Assembly (NCBI RefSeq): GCF_000012825.1
Contig: NC_009614.1
Location: 3,472,001 to 3,536,000, forward strand
Source of the DNA: Phocaeicola vulgatus ATCC 8482
GTDB taxonomy: Bacteria; Bacteroidota; Bacteroidia; Bacteroidales; Bacteroidaceae
DNA length: 64,000 nt
Direction: 5' to 3'
The translations under genes and the position numbers were made by a program. How positions within the stretch are numbered: the first letter of the stretch is position 1; each line of letters starts with the position of its first letter. Below are positions 38,101 through 46,519 of this stretch, piece after piece. The notes under the pieces are model-generated. The model was not told where the DNA came from. It did no database searches and was given only the letters and a program-made list of their open reading frames with translations.

Positions 38101-38512
38101 GACGGGTGAGGTGACTTATTCTGCCAAGGAGCAGCGCGATGATTTCTGGGCTTACATTAATGAGGACAGTTATCTGAAAGGCCGTAAAGGCAAGTATGCC
38201 GAACGCGGAGGAGCCATCATGCCCTGGCATCATCAGCTGGATTTGAAGTTCAATCAGGATTTCTTCCTCAATGTAGGGGGCAAGCGCAATACCTTGCAGT
38301 TCGGAGTGGATATCAAGAACTTCCTGAACTTGCTGAACAGCGACTGGGGAATTTATAAGACGGTGAACAATACTTCCTTGTTGAGCTATAAGGGCGGCGC
38401 TTACCAGTTCCAGAAGAACGGAGGAAAGAAACTGACTGATACGTATTCCAATCTGAACAGTTTCAATTCTACGTATTCCATACAGTTCAGTGTCCGTTAT
38501 ATCTTTAACTAA
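35171..38512 (+). CDS. Oar-like TonB-dependent outer-membrane protein
   Basis: 1113 residues. Signal peptide (1-22, ending NAQ), carboxypeptidase-regulatory-like domain (about 25-115), TonB-box-like DEVVITASK (about 117-125), plug with the Oar-type GAFNNAFG-like segment and [27 protein letters not shown] (split here by its wobble), then a large barrel ending with SVRYIFN. It is a stand-alone gene without a SusD or lipoprotein partner. Oar-type receptors are linked to protein or peptide uptake and to adhesion in Bacteroidota; the ligand here is unknown. Confidence 0.88.
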   Translation: [1113 protein letters not shown]

Positions 38513-38551
38513 ATGAAATAGCCTGTATCAGACAATACAGGAACAGGATAG

Positions 38552-38585
38552 AGAGGCGTACCCATGAAGGTGCGCCTCTTTTTGT
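38552..38585 (+). terminator. Intrinsic terminator after the Oar-like receptor; gap 38513-38986
   Basis: AGAGGCG (38552-38558) pairs with CGCCTCT (38573-38579), extended by ACC/GGT, and is followed by TTTTTG. A second small hairpin CCTGTAT/ATACAGG (38522-38541) lies just before. The remaining gap holds no gene, only AT-rich DNA and the promoter region at 38893-38931. Confidence 0.88.
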
Positions 38586-38892
38586 ATGCACATTCTTTCG
38601 TTTTCTTTTTGCTCTGTCATTTTGAAAGTGAGAGAGCCTGAATGAAAGTGACCTGTCGTTTTGTCGTAGGGGCGGGCCGGATTTGTCCGGATCAGTGGAT
38701 ACGGCTTTGGGAATAAGGTATGCTGAAAATAGTTCCGGCGGTTTCCATTTGCCCTTCTTTCTACAGTAATATGTGGCAGTTGCTCTGGAATTTCCGGACA
38801 GTTTTCCCCTCTTTTGAGGCGGCTTTTTGTTCTTTTCTTAACATAATTGTCATATTCCGCCTAAAAAGTACCCTTTTCGTTTAAATAATCTA

Positions 38893-38931
38893 ATATAAAT
38901 TCAATTTATATGAATTAAATTTTTATCTTTG
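38893..38931 (+). promoter_or_regulatory. Promoter with 19-bp perfect palindrome
   Basis: ATATAAATT-C-AATTTATAT (38893-38911) is a perfect palindrome, and AATTCA/TGAATT (38898-38903, 38911-38916) forms an overlapping dyad. TATCTTTG at 38924-38931 is a full -7 match. The dyads occupy the -33 region, so a regulator bound here would compete with or replace -33 contacts. The receptor gene starts 55 bases downstream. Confidence 0.65.
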
Positions 38932-38986
38932 TCTTTCCTATTGGGAATGAAATACTAACTAATTAATTTAAATCAAAGACAAAATT

Positions 38987-41584
38987 ATGAGAAATCATCT
39001 AAAGCATTTCCTCCTGTTGGCAGTTCTGACAATCTGTTTCACTGCTACGGCTGTTGCGCAAGGAACAGTAAAAGGTAAAGTAGTAGATGCCGAGAACAAT
39101 GAGCCATTGATTGGGGCCACTGTATCGGTTAGCGGTACGACACTGGGTACTGTAACGGATATTGACGGTAACTTTGTGTTGAAACTTACCTCTTCTAAGG
39201 CTACTCTTGTATTCAAGTACTTGGGATACAACGAAATTACGCATCAAGTAAAAGGAAGCAATACGATAGACTTGGGTGAGGTCAAGATGTCTCCAGATGC
39301 TATTGGTTTGGGTGAGGTCAGTGTTATTGCCTCTATTATAAAGAGCGACCGTCAGACTCCTATTCCTATTTCTAACGTGAAACTGGCCAAGATAGAGGAG
39401 AAAATAGGTAATTTGGAATTCCCCGAATTGCTGAAATCAGTTCCTTCGGTGTATGTAACCCGTGAAAGTGGTGGCTATGGTGATTCCCGTATCAATATGC
39501 GTGGTTTTGATTCGTCCAACCTAGGCGTGCTGATCAATGGTGTGCCCATCAACGGCATGGAAAACGGTAAGGTTTATTGGTCTAACTGGTCCGGTTTGTC
39601 TGATGTGAGCCAGTTTATTCAGGTACAGCGTGGTTTGGGTGCGTCAGCATTAGGTATTTCTTCTGTGGGAGGAACCATGAATATGGTTACTAAAAGTACC
39701 GAAGCCCAAAAAGGTGGATCAGCTTATTTCGGTATTGGTAACGATGGTTTCCGCAAGTATTCGGTTTCTTTCTCTACCGGACTGATGGACAACGGATGGG
39801 CTATTACATTCATGGGGGCGCTGAATACGGGAGATGGTTACGTGAAAGGTACCAATTATGAAGGATGGACTTACTTTGGAAATATCTCGAAGGTAATCAA
39901 CGATCATCATAAATTGTCATTGACAGCTTTTGGAGCTCCTCAGTGGCACAACCAGCGCTCGACCATGCACTATATCGAGGATTACAAGAATAGTCCCGAT
40001 GGCGGACGTTTCAATAACGGATATGGTTATATCAACGGTGAAGCGGTAGGTAGCGGTTATGGCTATAATTATTATCATAAGCCTCAGGTTTCTTTGAATC
40101 ATTACTGGACTATCGACGATAAATCGACACTGACCACTTCTCTATACGGCTCAATGGCTACAGGCGGCGGACGCCGTGCACGTGGCGCGATGAGTAATTG
40201 GCTGACTATTGATAACAATACCGGCCGTCCCAAGGATGGTGCCATGATGACTCCGGACGGTTTGTTCGACTACGAACGTGCTATGGCTGCCAATGCGGCT
40301 TCTCAAAACGGGTCGCAGGTGATTTTTACCAATGCTGTCAATGACCATGACTGGTATGGCATGCTGAGTTCCTATAAGAATCATCTGACTGAGAACCTGA
40401 CTCTTACGGGAGGTGTTGACTTACGTTACTATAAAGGGTATCATACAGAGGAAATTGATGATTTGCTGGGTGGTGAGTTCTATCTGCAGACCTCGCCGCT
40501 GGCATTCCAAACCAAGAACCAGTTGCTGAAAGTGGGTGACAAGTTCAATTACTATAGCATTGGGGAGATATTCTGGGGTGGTGTTTTTGCACAGGCTGAA
40601 TATAATACCGACAAGTGGTCGGGATTCCTGTCGGCATCATTGACTGAAGAGGCTTATAGATATGATGACCGTGGTGGTACGGATTCAAGATACTCTGCCA
40701 CGGGTGCGGATAAACTGGACAGAGTGTCCAGCCTTCAGAATTTCCTGCCTTGGAGCGTGAAGGGTGGTTTTAACTATAAGTTCAATGACAACCACAATGT
40801 ATTTGTCAATGCAGGATATTTTACCCGCGCGCCTTTCTTCAACTCTGTCTTTGCAAGCAATACGGCAGCTCCCGAAAAGGATGTACCCTACGAAAAAATT
40901 ACTACGTTTGAATTGGGTTATGGATTTAGCACGGAACAGGTCAATATTGCATTGAATGGTTATTACACTCAATGGATGGATAAGTCCTTGCGCCGTAAGA
41001 TCGGTCAGGAATATGCCAACCTTACAGGCTTGGACGCTGTTCACATGGGTGTGGAGCTGGAAGCGACTTACCGTCCTGTCAAGTCCTTTGAATTGAAAGG
41101 TATGTTCTCTTTAGGCGATTGGAAATGGAAAGATGATATTCACTTCACTATGTATGATGAAGCGAATAATCCTATCGGAACATACGACGCTTATCTGAAA
41201 GATGTCCATGTGGGTAACTCCGCACAGCTCACTTCCGCATTGAGCGCTTCTTGGGAACCGTTCAAAGGATTTAAAATCTCGGCCGACTACAACTTCTTCG
41301 GCAAGAACTATGCAGACTTCGATCCTCAGAACCGGGTGAATGAAGCGGATGCCGGTATTGACTCCTGGAAGTTGCCAGATTATGGTACGATTGATTTGGG
41401 CATGAACTATCGTTTCAATATTACCAAAGATATCCGTGCCATCGTATACAGTAATGTATATAATTTGACTAATACGGAATATATAGCCGATGCTAAGGAC
41501 GGTACGAACCATGACTGGAAAACTGCATTGGTATATTATGGCTTCGGTACTACATGGTCTGCCGGTTTTAAAGTAATCTTTTAA
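38987..41584 (+). CDS. TonB-dependent receptor paired with an exported lipoprotein
   Basis: 865 residues: signal peptide (1-25, ending AVAQ), carboxypeptidase-regulatory-like domain (about 26-105), plug (about 130-235; INMRGFDSSNLGVLINGVP, GLGASALGISSVGGTMNMVTK split in the text) and barrel ending SAGFKVIF. It lacks the SusC length and the SusD partner. A large lipoprotein gene follows 21 bases later, so the pair likely forms a receptor and surface-lid complex for an unknown ligand. Confidence 0.87.
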   Translation: MRNHLKHFLLLAVLTICFTATAVAQGTVKGKVVDAENNEPLIGATVSVSGTTLGTVTDIDGNFVLKLTSSKATLVFKYLGYNEITHQVKGSNTIDLGEVKMSPDAIGLGEVSVIASIIKSDRQTPIPISNVKLAKIEEKIGNLEFPELLKSVPSVYVTRESGGYGDSRINMRGFDSSNLGVLINGVPINGMENGKVYWSNWSGLSDVSQFIQVQRGLGASALGISSVGGTMNMVTKSTEAQKGGSAYFGIGNDGFRKYSVSFSTGLMDNGWAITFMGALNTGDGYVKGTNYEGWTYFGNISKVINDHHKLSLTAFGAPQWHNQRSTMHYIEDYKNSPDGGRFNNGYGYINGEAVGSGYGYNYYHKPQVSLNHYWTIDDKSTLTTSLYGSMATGGGRRARGAMSNWLTIDNNTGRPKDGAMMTPDGLFDYERAMAANAASQNGSQVIFTNAVNDHDWYGMLSSYKNHLTENLTLTGGVDLRYYKGYHTEEIDDLLGGEFYLQTSPLAFQTKNQLLKVGDKFNYYSIGEIFWGGVFAQAEYNTDKWSGFLSASLTEEAYRYDDRGGTDSRYSATGADKLDRVSSLQNFLPWSVKGGFNYKFNDNHNVFVNAGYFTRAPFFNSVFASNTAAPEKDVPYEKITTFELGYGFSTEQVNIALNGYYTQWMDKSLRRKIGQEYANLTGLDAVHMGVELEATYRPVKSFELKGMFSLGDWKWKDDIHFTMYDEANNPIGTYDAYLKDVHVGNSAQLTSALSASWEPFKGFKISADYNFFGKNYADFDPQNRVNEADAGIDSWKLPDYGTIDLGMNYRFNITKDIRAIVYSNVYNLTNTEYIADAKDGTNHDWKTALVYYGFGTTWSAGFKVIF

Positions 41585-41605
41585 TCTCTAAAATAGTCAA
41601 TAAAT

Positions 41606-43498
41606 ATGAAGTTAAAATATAATTTAATTGCATGGTCTTTGTTGGGATTCTTTGCTGCGGCATGTGATCCCATGGACGATATTTATAATGAAATCGATGC
41701 GGAAGGTACAACGAACACCCAGACGATGGCGGAATATGTACTGACTGATGCCGATTACGAAACGATCAGCTCTGCAGCGGCGAAGGCTGCCACTTCGGAT
41801 GCTGAAAAAGCCTTGGCGAATGCCGTCAAGACGGATAAGGCTCTGAACGAGTTTGCATCGGCTGAGAAGTATGTTCCTTCCATCATCGCGAAGATGCTGC
41901 CTTCATGGGGGAAAGGTTCTTCGGTAGGAGTGACCTATAACTATCAGAATACTCCTTCCGATTACGTACTGGAGTATAGGACAGTGACTAATACTTCTTT
42001 GGGTGATAAGGATTATGAGGCTTTGTGGGGTGAAGGCTCTCCCGTGAAGTTCCTGGCTCCGGCACATGCTCCAGCTACCGTATTGCCCGGGTGGCTGGCC
42101 GGTCAGTATAAGGATGCGGCAAAAGGTGATCTTGTGCTGGTGGATTACAAATATGACGATGTTGACCCTGAATTTACAGGTGAGGATTTGTACTCTCAGG
42201 ACTTTGAAACGGTTGAAAAAGACAAAGATATCGTATTGGAAGGCTGGGAGCAGGTGACATTGAAAGGTGATAAAAAATGGCAGGGAAAGATCTATAGCAA
42301 TAATGGTTATGCACAATTCTCGGCCAACAATTTTGAGGGTGAAGTGGATACTTGGTTCATTTCTCCGGCAGTAGCAGTGACGAGCAAAGATGCCGGACTG
42401 TCTTTCGACATAAAGTTCGGATACTATAATGCAGATTGTCTGGATGTATTGGTTTCCGATACATATGCGGGAAATGGTTCGATTGATATGGCACAGTGGA
42501 CTAGCGTGAAAGACCAGTTCACTTTCCCTGAAGGGCCTGCCAACGGCTACAACGATAATTTTGTGAATGTAGGGAAAGCCGGTCTGGAGGCATACAATGG
42601 TAAAAGCGTTTATGTTGCGTTCCGCTATGTAGGCGAGGGGCCCAAGGCGAAAACCACTACTGTTCAGCTCGATAATGTAAGTATTTCATCGGCTGTATTG
42701 GCTCCGACGAATGAAAAGCCTTATAATGCATTGTATCAGTTTGACGGAACGGATTGGAAGGTTAAAGAAGATAGCAGATTGGTTGTAGTGGCTCCTGCCG
42801 ATTATGACGCTATGGGAAGCCCGGGCAGTCATGATAACTTCAGCACTTCGGATGCTCCGGAGAATTATCTGCCCCAGTTCCTGGCTCAGAAATTTCCATA
42901 TGCCCAGGAAGGGGATTCAAAAGCCGTCATGTACAAATATTATAATAAGGTAACGACGATTGAGGTGGACGAGTATTTGTTCAAGGAGGGTACATGGGTT
43001 CTGAATAACAATATTGAACTGAAAGAAAAAGTGAATTTTGTACATAATGGAACCGAGTGGTTGTTTGATCCGACGGTAACGAAATCATTGGCTTCCGAAG
43101 ATTATTTGATTTTGGAAAATTGGGTGAAAGCGAATAAAGATGCTGGGTATATGGATGCCAAATATGGAAACTCGGAATACTGGTTCGGTGGCAGCTCTTA
43201 TTATGTAAACTTCAATATCCAGTTGGCTAAACGCCGTTCGAATGACCCCGATGGGGTGGTGCCGGCAGATGATAAAGAGGCTGAGGCTTATTTGTTGTCT
43301 ATGGTTCAGGAGGGTATTGAATTGATCTTGGCAACAGAGTATCCTACAGCCGGCGCGCAAGTAAGTGGGGTTGATTGTTTCTATGTCATTTCTGCAAAAG
43401 TGTATAATGGGCTTGAAACATTTACTTATACTTATACTTTTAAAGGTTTAGGAAATGCTAAATTTGAACTGCAAGGTGAGCCTGAAGTAACAAAATAA
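41606..43498 (+). CDS. Surface lipoprotein with jelly-roll (choice-of-anchor J-like) domain
   Basis: 630 residues. Lipoprotein signal with acceptor Cys20 (FFAAACDP), Ala/Glu-rich helical linker (about 45-95), then a beta-sandwich region (about 195-350) with YSQDFE, WFISPAV and LSFDIKFGY strands typical of choice-of-anchor J domains, and a C-terminal alpha/beta part. It is not SusD-like (no TPR pattern). It is co-transcribed with the TonB receptor, so it probably captures or delivers its ligand at the cell surface. Ligand unknown. Confidence 0.75.
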   Translation: MKLKYNLIAWSLLGFFAAACDPMDDIYNEIDAEGTTNTQTMAEYVLTDADYETISSAAAKAATSDAEKALANAVKTDKALNEFASAEKYVPSIIAKMLPSWGKGSSVGVTYNYQNTPSDYVLEYRTVTNTSLGDKDYEALWGEGSPVKFLAPAHAPATVLPGWLAGQYKDAAKGDLVLVDYKYDDVDPEFTGEDLYSQDFETVEKDKDIVLEGWEQVTLKGDKKWQGKIYSNNGYAQFSANNFEGEVDTWFISPAVAVTSKDAGLSFDIKFGYYNADCLDVLVSDTYAGNGSIDMAQWTSVKDQFTFPEGPANGYNDNFVNVGKAGLEAYNGKSVYVAFRYVGEGPKAKTTTVQLDNVSISSAVLAPTNEKPYNALYQFDGTDWKVKEDSRLVVVAPADYDAMGSPGSHDNFSTSDAPENYLPQFLAQKFPYAQEGDSKAVMYKYYNKVTTIEVDEYLFKEGTWVLNNNIELKEKVNFVHNGTEWLFDPTVTKSLASEDYLILENWVKANKDAGYMDAKYGNSEYWFGGSSYYVNFNIQLAKRRSNDPDGVVPADDKEAEAYLLSMVQEGIELILATEYPTAGAQVSGVDCFYVISAKVYNGLETFTYTYTFKGLGNAKFELQGEPEVTK

Positions 43499-43517
43499 GG
43501 TTTTAAATTTGAAGATA

Positions 43518-43554
43518 AATAAAGGGGCTGGTCGTGAATGACAGCCCCTTTATT
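43518..43554 (+). terminator. Intrinsic terminator after the receptor-lipoprotein operon
   Basis: AATAAAGGGGCTG (43518-43530) pairs perfectly with CAGCCCCTTTATT (43542-43554). Confidence 0.9.
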
Positions 43555-43895
43555 GTTGCTTACAGTTTATAAGTAAAGGATGTGAACTCATCGTTAGAGG
43601 GTAGAAAAGTAGCGACCTCAAGCCTGTTGCATGATATTTCTTTGAATATTTACAGGCTGTAAGTTAAAAACATAAGGAGTTAACCGGCAGGACAGTCCTT
43701 TTTCTTTTTTATTACGAAACTCTTTATACAGTTATTCCCGTCTTTGTATAAATGCTTTCTCCCTATAGAGGTGAGTGACATATTGGAACATTAACAATTT
43801 ATTAGCAGATAACTTTCTTGAAATCCGCTTTTTTTCGTTCCTTTGTATTGAACTGCTTTCAACAGAATTAAAATAACTTTAAATATCAAACGCTT
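43555..43895. other. Gap before the Rpn-type gene; one dyad
   Basis: No gene seen. TTTATACA (43723-43730) and TGTATAAA (43745-43752) are exact reverse complements 14 bases apart and could be an operator. TTCCTTTG near 43834 is a weak -7 candidate for the next gene. Confidence 0.4.
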
Positions 43896-44753
43896 ATGTG
43901 TAGTGAAGGATTGCGTGAAAGATATGTAAATCCCTATACGGACTTTGCATTCAAATTATTGTTTGGAACCGACTTGAACAAAGAGATTCTTATTGGCTTC
44001 TTGAATGCCTTGTTCGATGGCAAGCAGGTCATTGAGGATGTCATCTACTTGAATACAGAGCATCTGGGCAGCAAAGAGACTGACCGCCGGGCTGTCTTTG
44101 ATGTCTATTGTGAAAATGAAAAAGGAGAAAAGATTCTGATAGAAATGCAGAGAGGGGAGCAACAGTTTTTCAAGGACCGGAGTATTTATTATGCTACCTA
44201 TCCTATCAGGGAACAGGCTATTAAAGGGGAAATCTGGAACTATGAACTGAAAGCAGTGTATGTGATCGGTATCTTGAATTTTGCCTTGGATGATGTTTCG
44301 TCTTCCGGCTTCCGCCATGAAGTGAAGCTGATGGATACAACTACTCATGAAGTGTTTTTTGACAAACTGACTTTTGTGTATCTGGAAATGCCTAAATTCC
44401 ATAAAACCGAGCAGGAGTTGGATACGTTGTTTGATAAATGGATGTTTGTGCTCAAGAATCTGGCCCGTTTGATGGAACGTCCTACTTCCCTTCAAGAACG
44501 TGTGTTCAACCGGCTGTTTGAGGCTGCCGAAATTGCTCAGTTCTCAAAAGAGAACCTTTATGCCTATGAGGAGAGTTTGAAAGTATATAGAGATTGGAAC
44601 AATGTGATTAATACAGCTATTCAGAAAGGCATTGCAGAAGGTGAATGGATGAAAGCCAAAGCTATTGCAGGAAATTTGAAGAATGCCGGGCTTTCCATAG
44701 CTGAAATCGCAAAAGTTACCGGACTTTCGGAAGATGAGATAAACTCCCTTTGA
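43896..44753 (+). CDS. Rpn-family PD-(D/E)XK nuclease (transposase-like)
   Basis: 285 residues. The N-terminal domain starts with NPYTDFAFKLLFGT, the hallmark of the Rpn/PD-(D/E)XK transposase-like family, and has catalytic Asp69 (VFDVYC) and Glu83-x-Gln85 (IEMQ). The C-terminus ends with a small repeat-type motif (AGLSIAEIAKVTGLSEDEI). Rpn proteins nick DNA and promote RecA-independent recombination; others act in phage defence. All key residues appear intact. No IS ends were found around it. Its host role is unknown. Confidence 0.85.
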   Translation: MCSEGLRERYVNPYTDFAFKLLFGTDLNKEILIGFLNALFDGKQVIEDVIYLNTEHLGSKETDRRAVFDVYCENEKGEKILIEMQRGEQQFFKDRSIYYATYPIREQAIKGEIWNYELKAVYVIGILNFALDDVSSSGFRHEVKLMDTTTHEVFFDKLTFVYLEMPKFHKTEQELDTLFDKWMFVLKNLARLMERPTSLQERVFNRLFEAAEIAQFSKENLYAYEESLKVYRDWNNVINTAIQKGIAEGEWMKAKAIAGNLKNAGLSIAEIAKVTGLSEDEINSL

Positions 44754-44778
44754 TTCCTCGGATAAGAGCATAAAAAAA

Positions 44779-44802
44779 CTCCTCCGATATAGATCAGAGG
44801 AG
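44779..44802. terminator. Two-way terminator between the nuclease and S16 genes
   Basis: CTCCTC (44779-44784) pairs with GAGGAG (44797-44802), extended by GAT/ATC pairs; A-run on the left and T-run on the right allow use by both convergent genes. Confidence 0.75.
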
Positions 44803-44827
44803 CTGTTCTTTTTGAAGTAAAATTGAA

Positions 44828-45379
44828 TTATGCTTCAGCAGGAGCTTCAGTAGCTTCAGCAGCAGGTGCTTCTTCAGCAGGAGCGTTAGCGGCTTCTGCT
44901 TCAGCTTTGGCAGCGGCTTCAGCAGCTTTCTTCTCAGCTACTTTCTTGGCAATTTCTTCATTTACTTTCTTTTCAGCTTCCAAACGAGCTTTTGCTTCAG
45001 CTTTCTTTGCTTCATCCAGTTTAGCCTTCAAAGTAGCCAGACCAGATTGTTTGTTGTTCTTCCAAGCTTCGAATTTAGCTTCAGCTTCTGCTTCTGTGAA
45101 TGCGCCTTTGGCAACACCGCCCAGCAAGTGCTTTTTCATGTAAACACCTTCTTTTGACAAGATGTTACGTACTGTGTCAGTAGGCTGTGCACCGCACATT
45201 ACCCAATGAAGTGCGCGTTCAAAATTCAAATCTACTGTGGCAGGATTGGTATTAGGGTTGTAAGTACCAATTTTTTCAGTAAATTTACCATCACGTGGAG
45301 CTCTTACGTCTGCGATAACGATTGAATAAAACGCATAGCTTTTGCGTCCGTTTCTTTGCAATCTGATTTTAGTTGCCAT
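44828..45379 (-). CDS. rpsP: 30S ribosomal protein S16 with long C-terminal tail
   Basis: 183 residues. The first about 85 residues are canonical S16 ([42 protein letters not shown]). The rest is a Lys/Glu helix followed by an Ala/Glu/Pro-rich low-complexity tail ending [17 protein letters not shown], doubling the usual length. Tails of this kind occur on S16 in Bacteroidota. It assembles early into the 30S body. It has its own promoter and a 5' leader hairpin, with ferritin divergent. Confidence 0.95.
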   Translation of the reverse strand: MATKIRLQRNGRKSYAFYSIVIADVRAPRDGKFTEKIGTYNPNTNPATVDLNFERALHWVMCGAQPTDTVRNILSKEGVYMKKHLLGGVAKGAFTEAEAEAKFEAWKNNKQSGLATLKAKLDEAKKAEAKARLEAEKKVNEEIAKKVAEKKAAEAAAKAEAEAANAPAEEAPAAEATEAPAEA

Positions 45380-45418
45380 TTCTAAATAATGTTTTTATAA
45401 TTAATGATTTGAATTAAT

Positions 45419-45473
45419 GCTAATAACCCGTATTAGCGGGTGCAAAGGTAAGACTTTTCTTTTGAATCGCAAA
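45419..45473 (-). promoter_or_regulatory. rpsP promoter and leader hairpin
   Basis: On the minus strand, -33 TTTG (45470-45473), 19-base spacer and -7 TACCTTTG (45443-45450) form a complete promoter. Just inside the expected transcript start, GCTAATA (45419-45425) and TATTAGC (45431-45437) form a perfect stem, overlapping an alternative ACCCG/CGGGT stem (45426-45430, 45437-45441). The two cannot form together. Confidence 0.7.
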
Positions 45474-45544
45474 GACTTGGATGAGATAAAATATAATTTT
45501 TATACAAAGGTGAACGGACATAGTGTTAATCGCTAGAAAAATTA

Positions 45545-45552
45545 TATATTTG
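45545..45552 (+). promoter_or_regulatory. -7 box of the ferritin gene
   Basis: TATATTTG followed by C, a full consensus match 33 bases before the ferritin start. Confidence 0.65.
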
Positions 45553-45585
45553 CAACAGTTACAATTTAACTAAAAAATAAAAATT

Positions 45586-46068
45586 ATGATTTCACAAAAA
45601 TTACAAGAAGCAATTAATGCTCAGATTGTAGCCGAAATGTGGTCGGCCAATCTTTATCTTTCCATGTCTTATTTCTTCGCTGCGAAAGGCTATGAAGGTT
45701 TTGCTTCATGGATGAAAGCGCAGGCTCATGAGGAGAGTGATCATGCTGATGTGTTGGCGCAATATGTGATGAAACGTGGCGGACAAGCCAAGGTGGGGGC
45801 TGTGGATGCTGTTCCTCAGGAATGGGCTTCTCCGCTGGATGTGTTCGAGCATGTATACAAGCATGAATGCCATGTTTCCGAATTGATTGACAAACTGGTA
45901 GATGTTGCTTCTGCTGAAAAGGACAAGGCTTCTCAGGATTTCTTGTGGGGATTTGTACGTGAGCAGGTAGAAGAGGAAGCTACCGTTCAGGGTATTTTGG
46001 ACAAGATCAAGCTGGGTGGTGATGTGGCTTTGTATCATTTGGATATTCAACTTGGCGCAAGAAAATAA
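45586..46068 (+). CDS. ftnA: Ferritin (non-haem, FtnA type)
   Basis: 160 residues of four-helix bundle. Ferroxidase ligands appear in place: Glu17, Glu49/50 and His53 (HEESDH), and Glu near 94 (HECHVSEL) and Gln/Glu near 126-130 (REQVEEEA). No haem-ligand Met at the bacterioferritin position. Ferritin oxidises and stores iron as a 24-mer shell and protects from oxygen. Monocistronic and divergent from rpsP. The decayed element at 46145 begins 76 bases after its stop. Confidence 0.93.
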   Translation: MISQKLQEAINAQIVAEMWSANLYLSMSYFFAAKGYEGFASWMKAQAHEESDHADVLAQYVMKRGGQAKVGAVDAVPQEWASPLDVFEHVYKHECHVSELIDKLVDVASAEKDKASQDFLWGFVREQVEEEATVQGILDKIKLGGDVALYHLDIQLGARK

Positions 46069-46264
46069 GCGAAAGAGAAACGAATGCCTGTTTTTTGTCT
46101 TCTGCAGATAAAGATGCAGGTGTTTATCGGAAATAGAAAGTGGGTGTGTCAAAATCCAGTTTTTGGAAATATGAATTTATAATTTGAGCATCCTAAAAGA
46201 CTAAAGAAAGGGTCGCATCAAACTCTGTATTGGTACAACCTTCCGCGATAGCGTATAAGCTATA

Positions 46265-46302
46265 AAAAAGATAGCCGTCCAGATTTTGGGGCGGCTATTT
46301 TT
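46265..46302. terminator. Hairpin at the end of the transposase remnant
   Basis: ATAGCCGTCC and GGGGCGGCTAT pair with an A-run before and a T-run after; it covers the stop codon of the remnant and can act in both directions. Confidence 0.65.
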
Positions 46303-46483
46303 GTGTCTGCTTCCATTTGCCCGGAAGTAAATCACGATATTTTTCTATAGAGGTATTGGGAAACCATGCGGCACAACGGTCTATAATGTCGCATAGGTAT
46401 TCAAATACGTTTATACCACACCTGTGACAGGTAATGGCCAATGAATAAGTGTTATAATTACTATCTGTAACTTTTCGGAGCAG
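46295..46483 (-). pseudogene. IS66-family transposase, C-terminal remnant
   Basis: Read on the minus strand, the frame gives SLAITCHRCGINVFEYLCDI followed by a segment with PNTSIEKYRDLLPGKWK and a stop at 46295-46297. This matches the C-terminal tail of IS66 transposases (pattern: S-L-x-x-T-C-x-x-x-G-[IV]-N ... Y-L-x-D ... LLP-x-x-W). There is an in-frame stop just upstream of 46483 and nothing else of the roughly 500-residue protein. The fragment is too short for the usual gene finder cut-offs. Confidence 0.7.
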
Positions 46484-46519
46484 TCATTTTTGTTTTGACA
46501 CATTCATCTCCTTGCTTTT

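Larger units (their letters stand above)
46145..46502. mobile_element. Decayed insertion, IS66 remnant between TGTGTCAAAA inverted ends
   Basis: TGTGTCAAAA (46145-46154) is the exact reverse complement of TTTTGACACA (46493-46502). Between them lie a terminator hairpin and the 3' end of an IS66-type transposase. A related GGGTCGCATCAAACTC sits at about 46209. The same sequence style (GGATGTATCAAA...TTTGATACATCC) forms the hairpin at 51151-51200, so the inverted ends may be a dispersed terminator repeat that was split by the insertion rather than true IS ends. No intact transposase is present. Confidence 0.55.

Noticed and set aside
38987..43498. SusC/SusD pair
   Set aside because: The receptor is too short for SusC and the partner lacks SusD-type TPR helices; a beta-sandwich lipoprotein fits better.
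43896..44753. Complete insertion sequence around the Rpn-type gene
   Set aside because: No terminal inverted repeats or target duplication could be found on either side.
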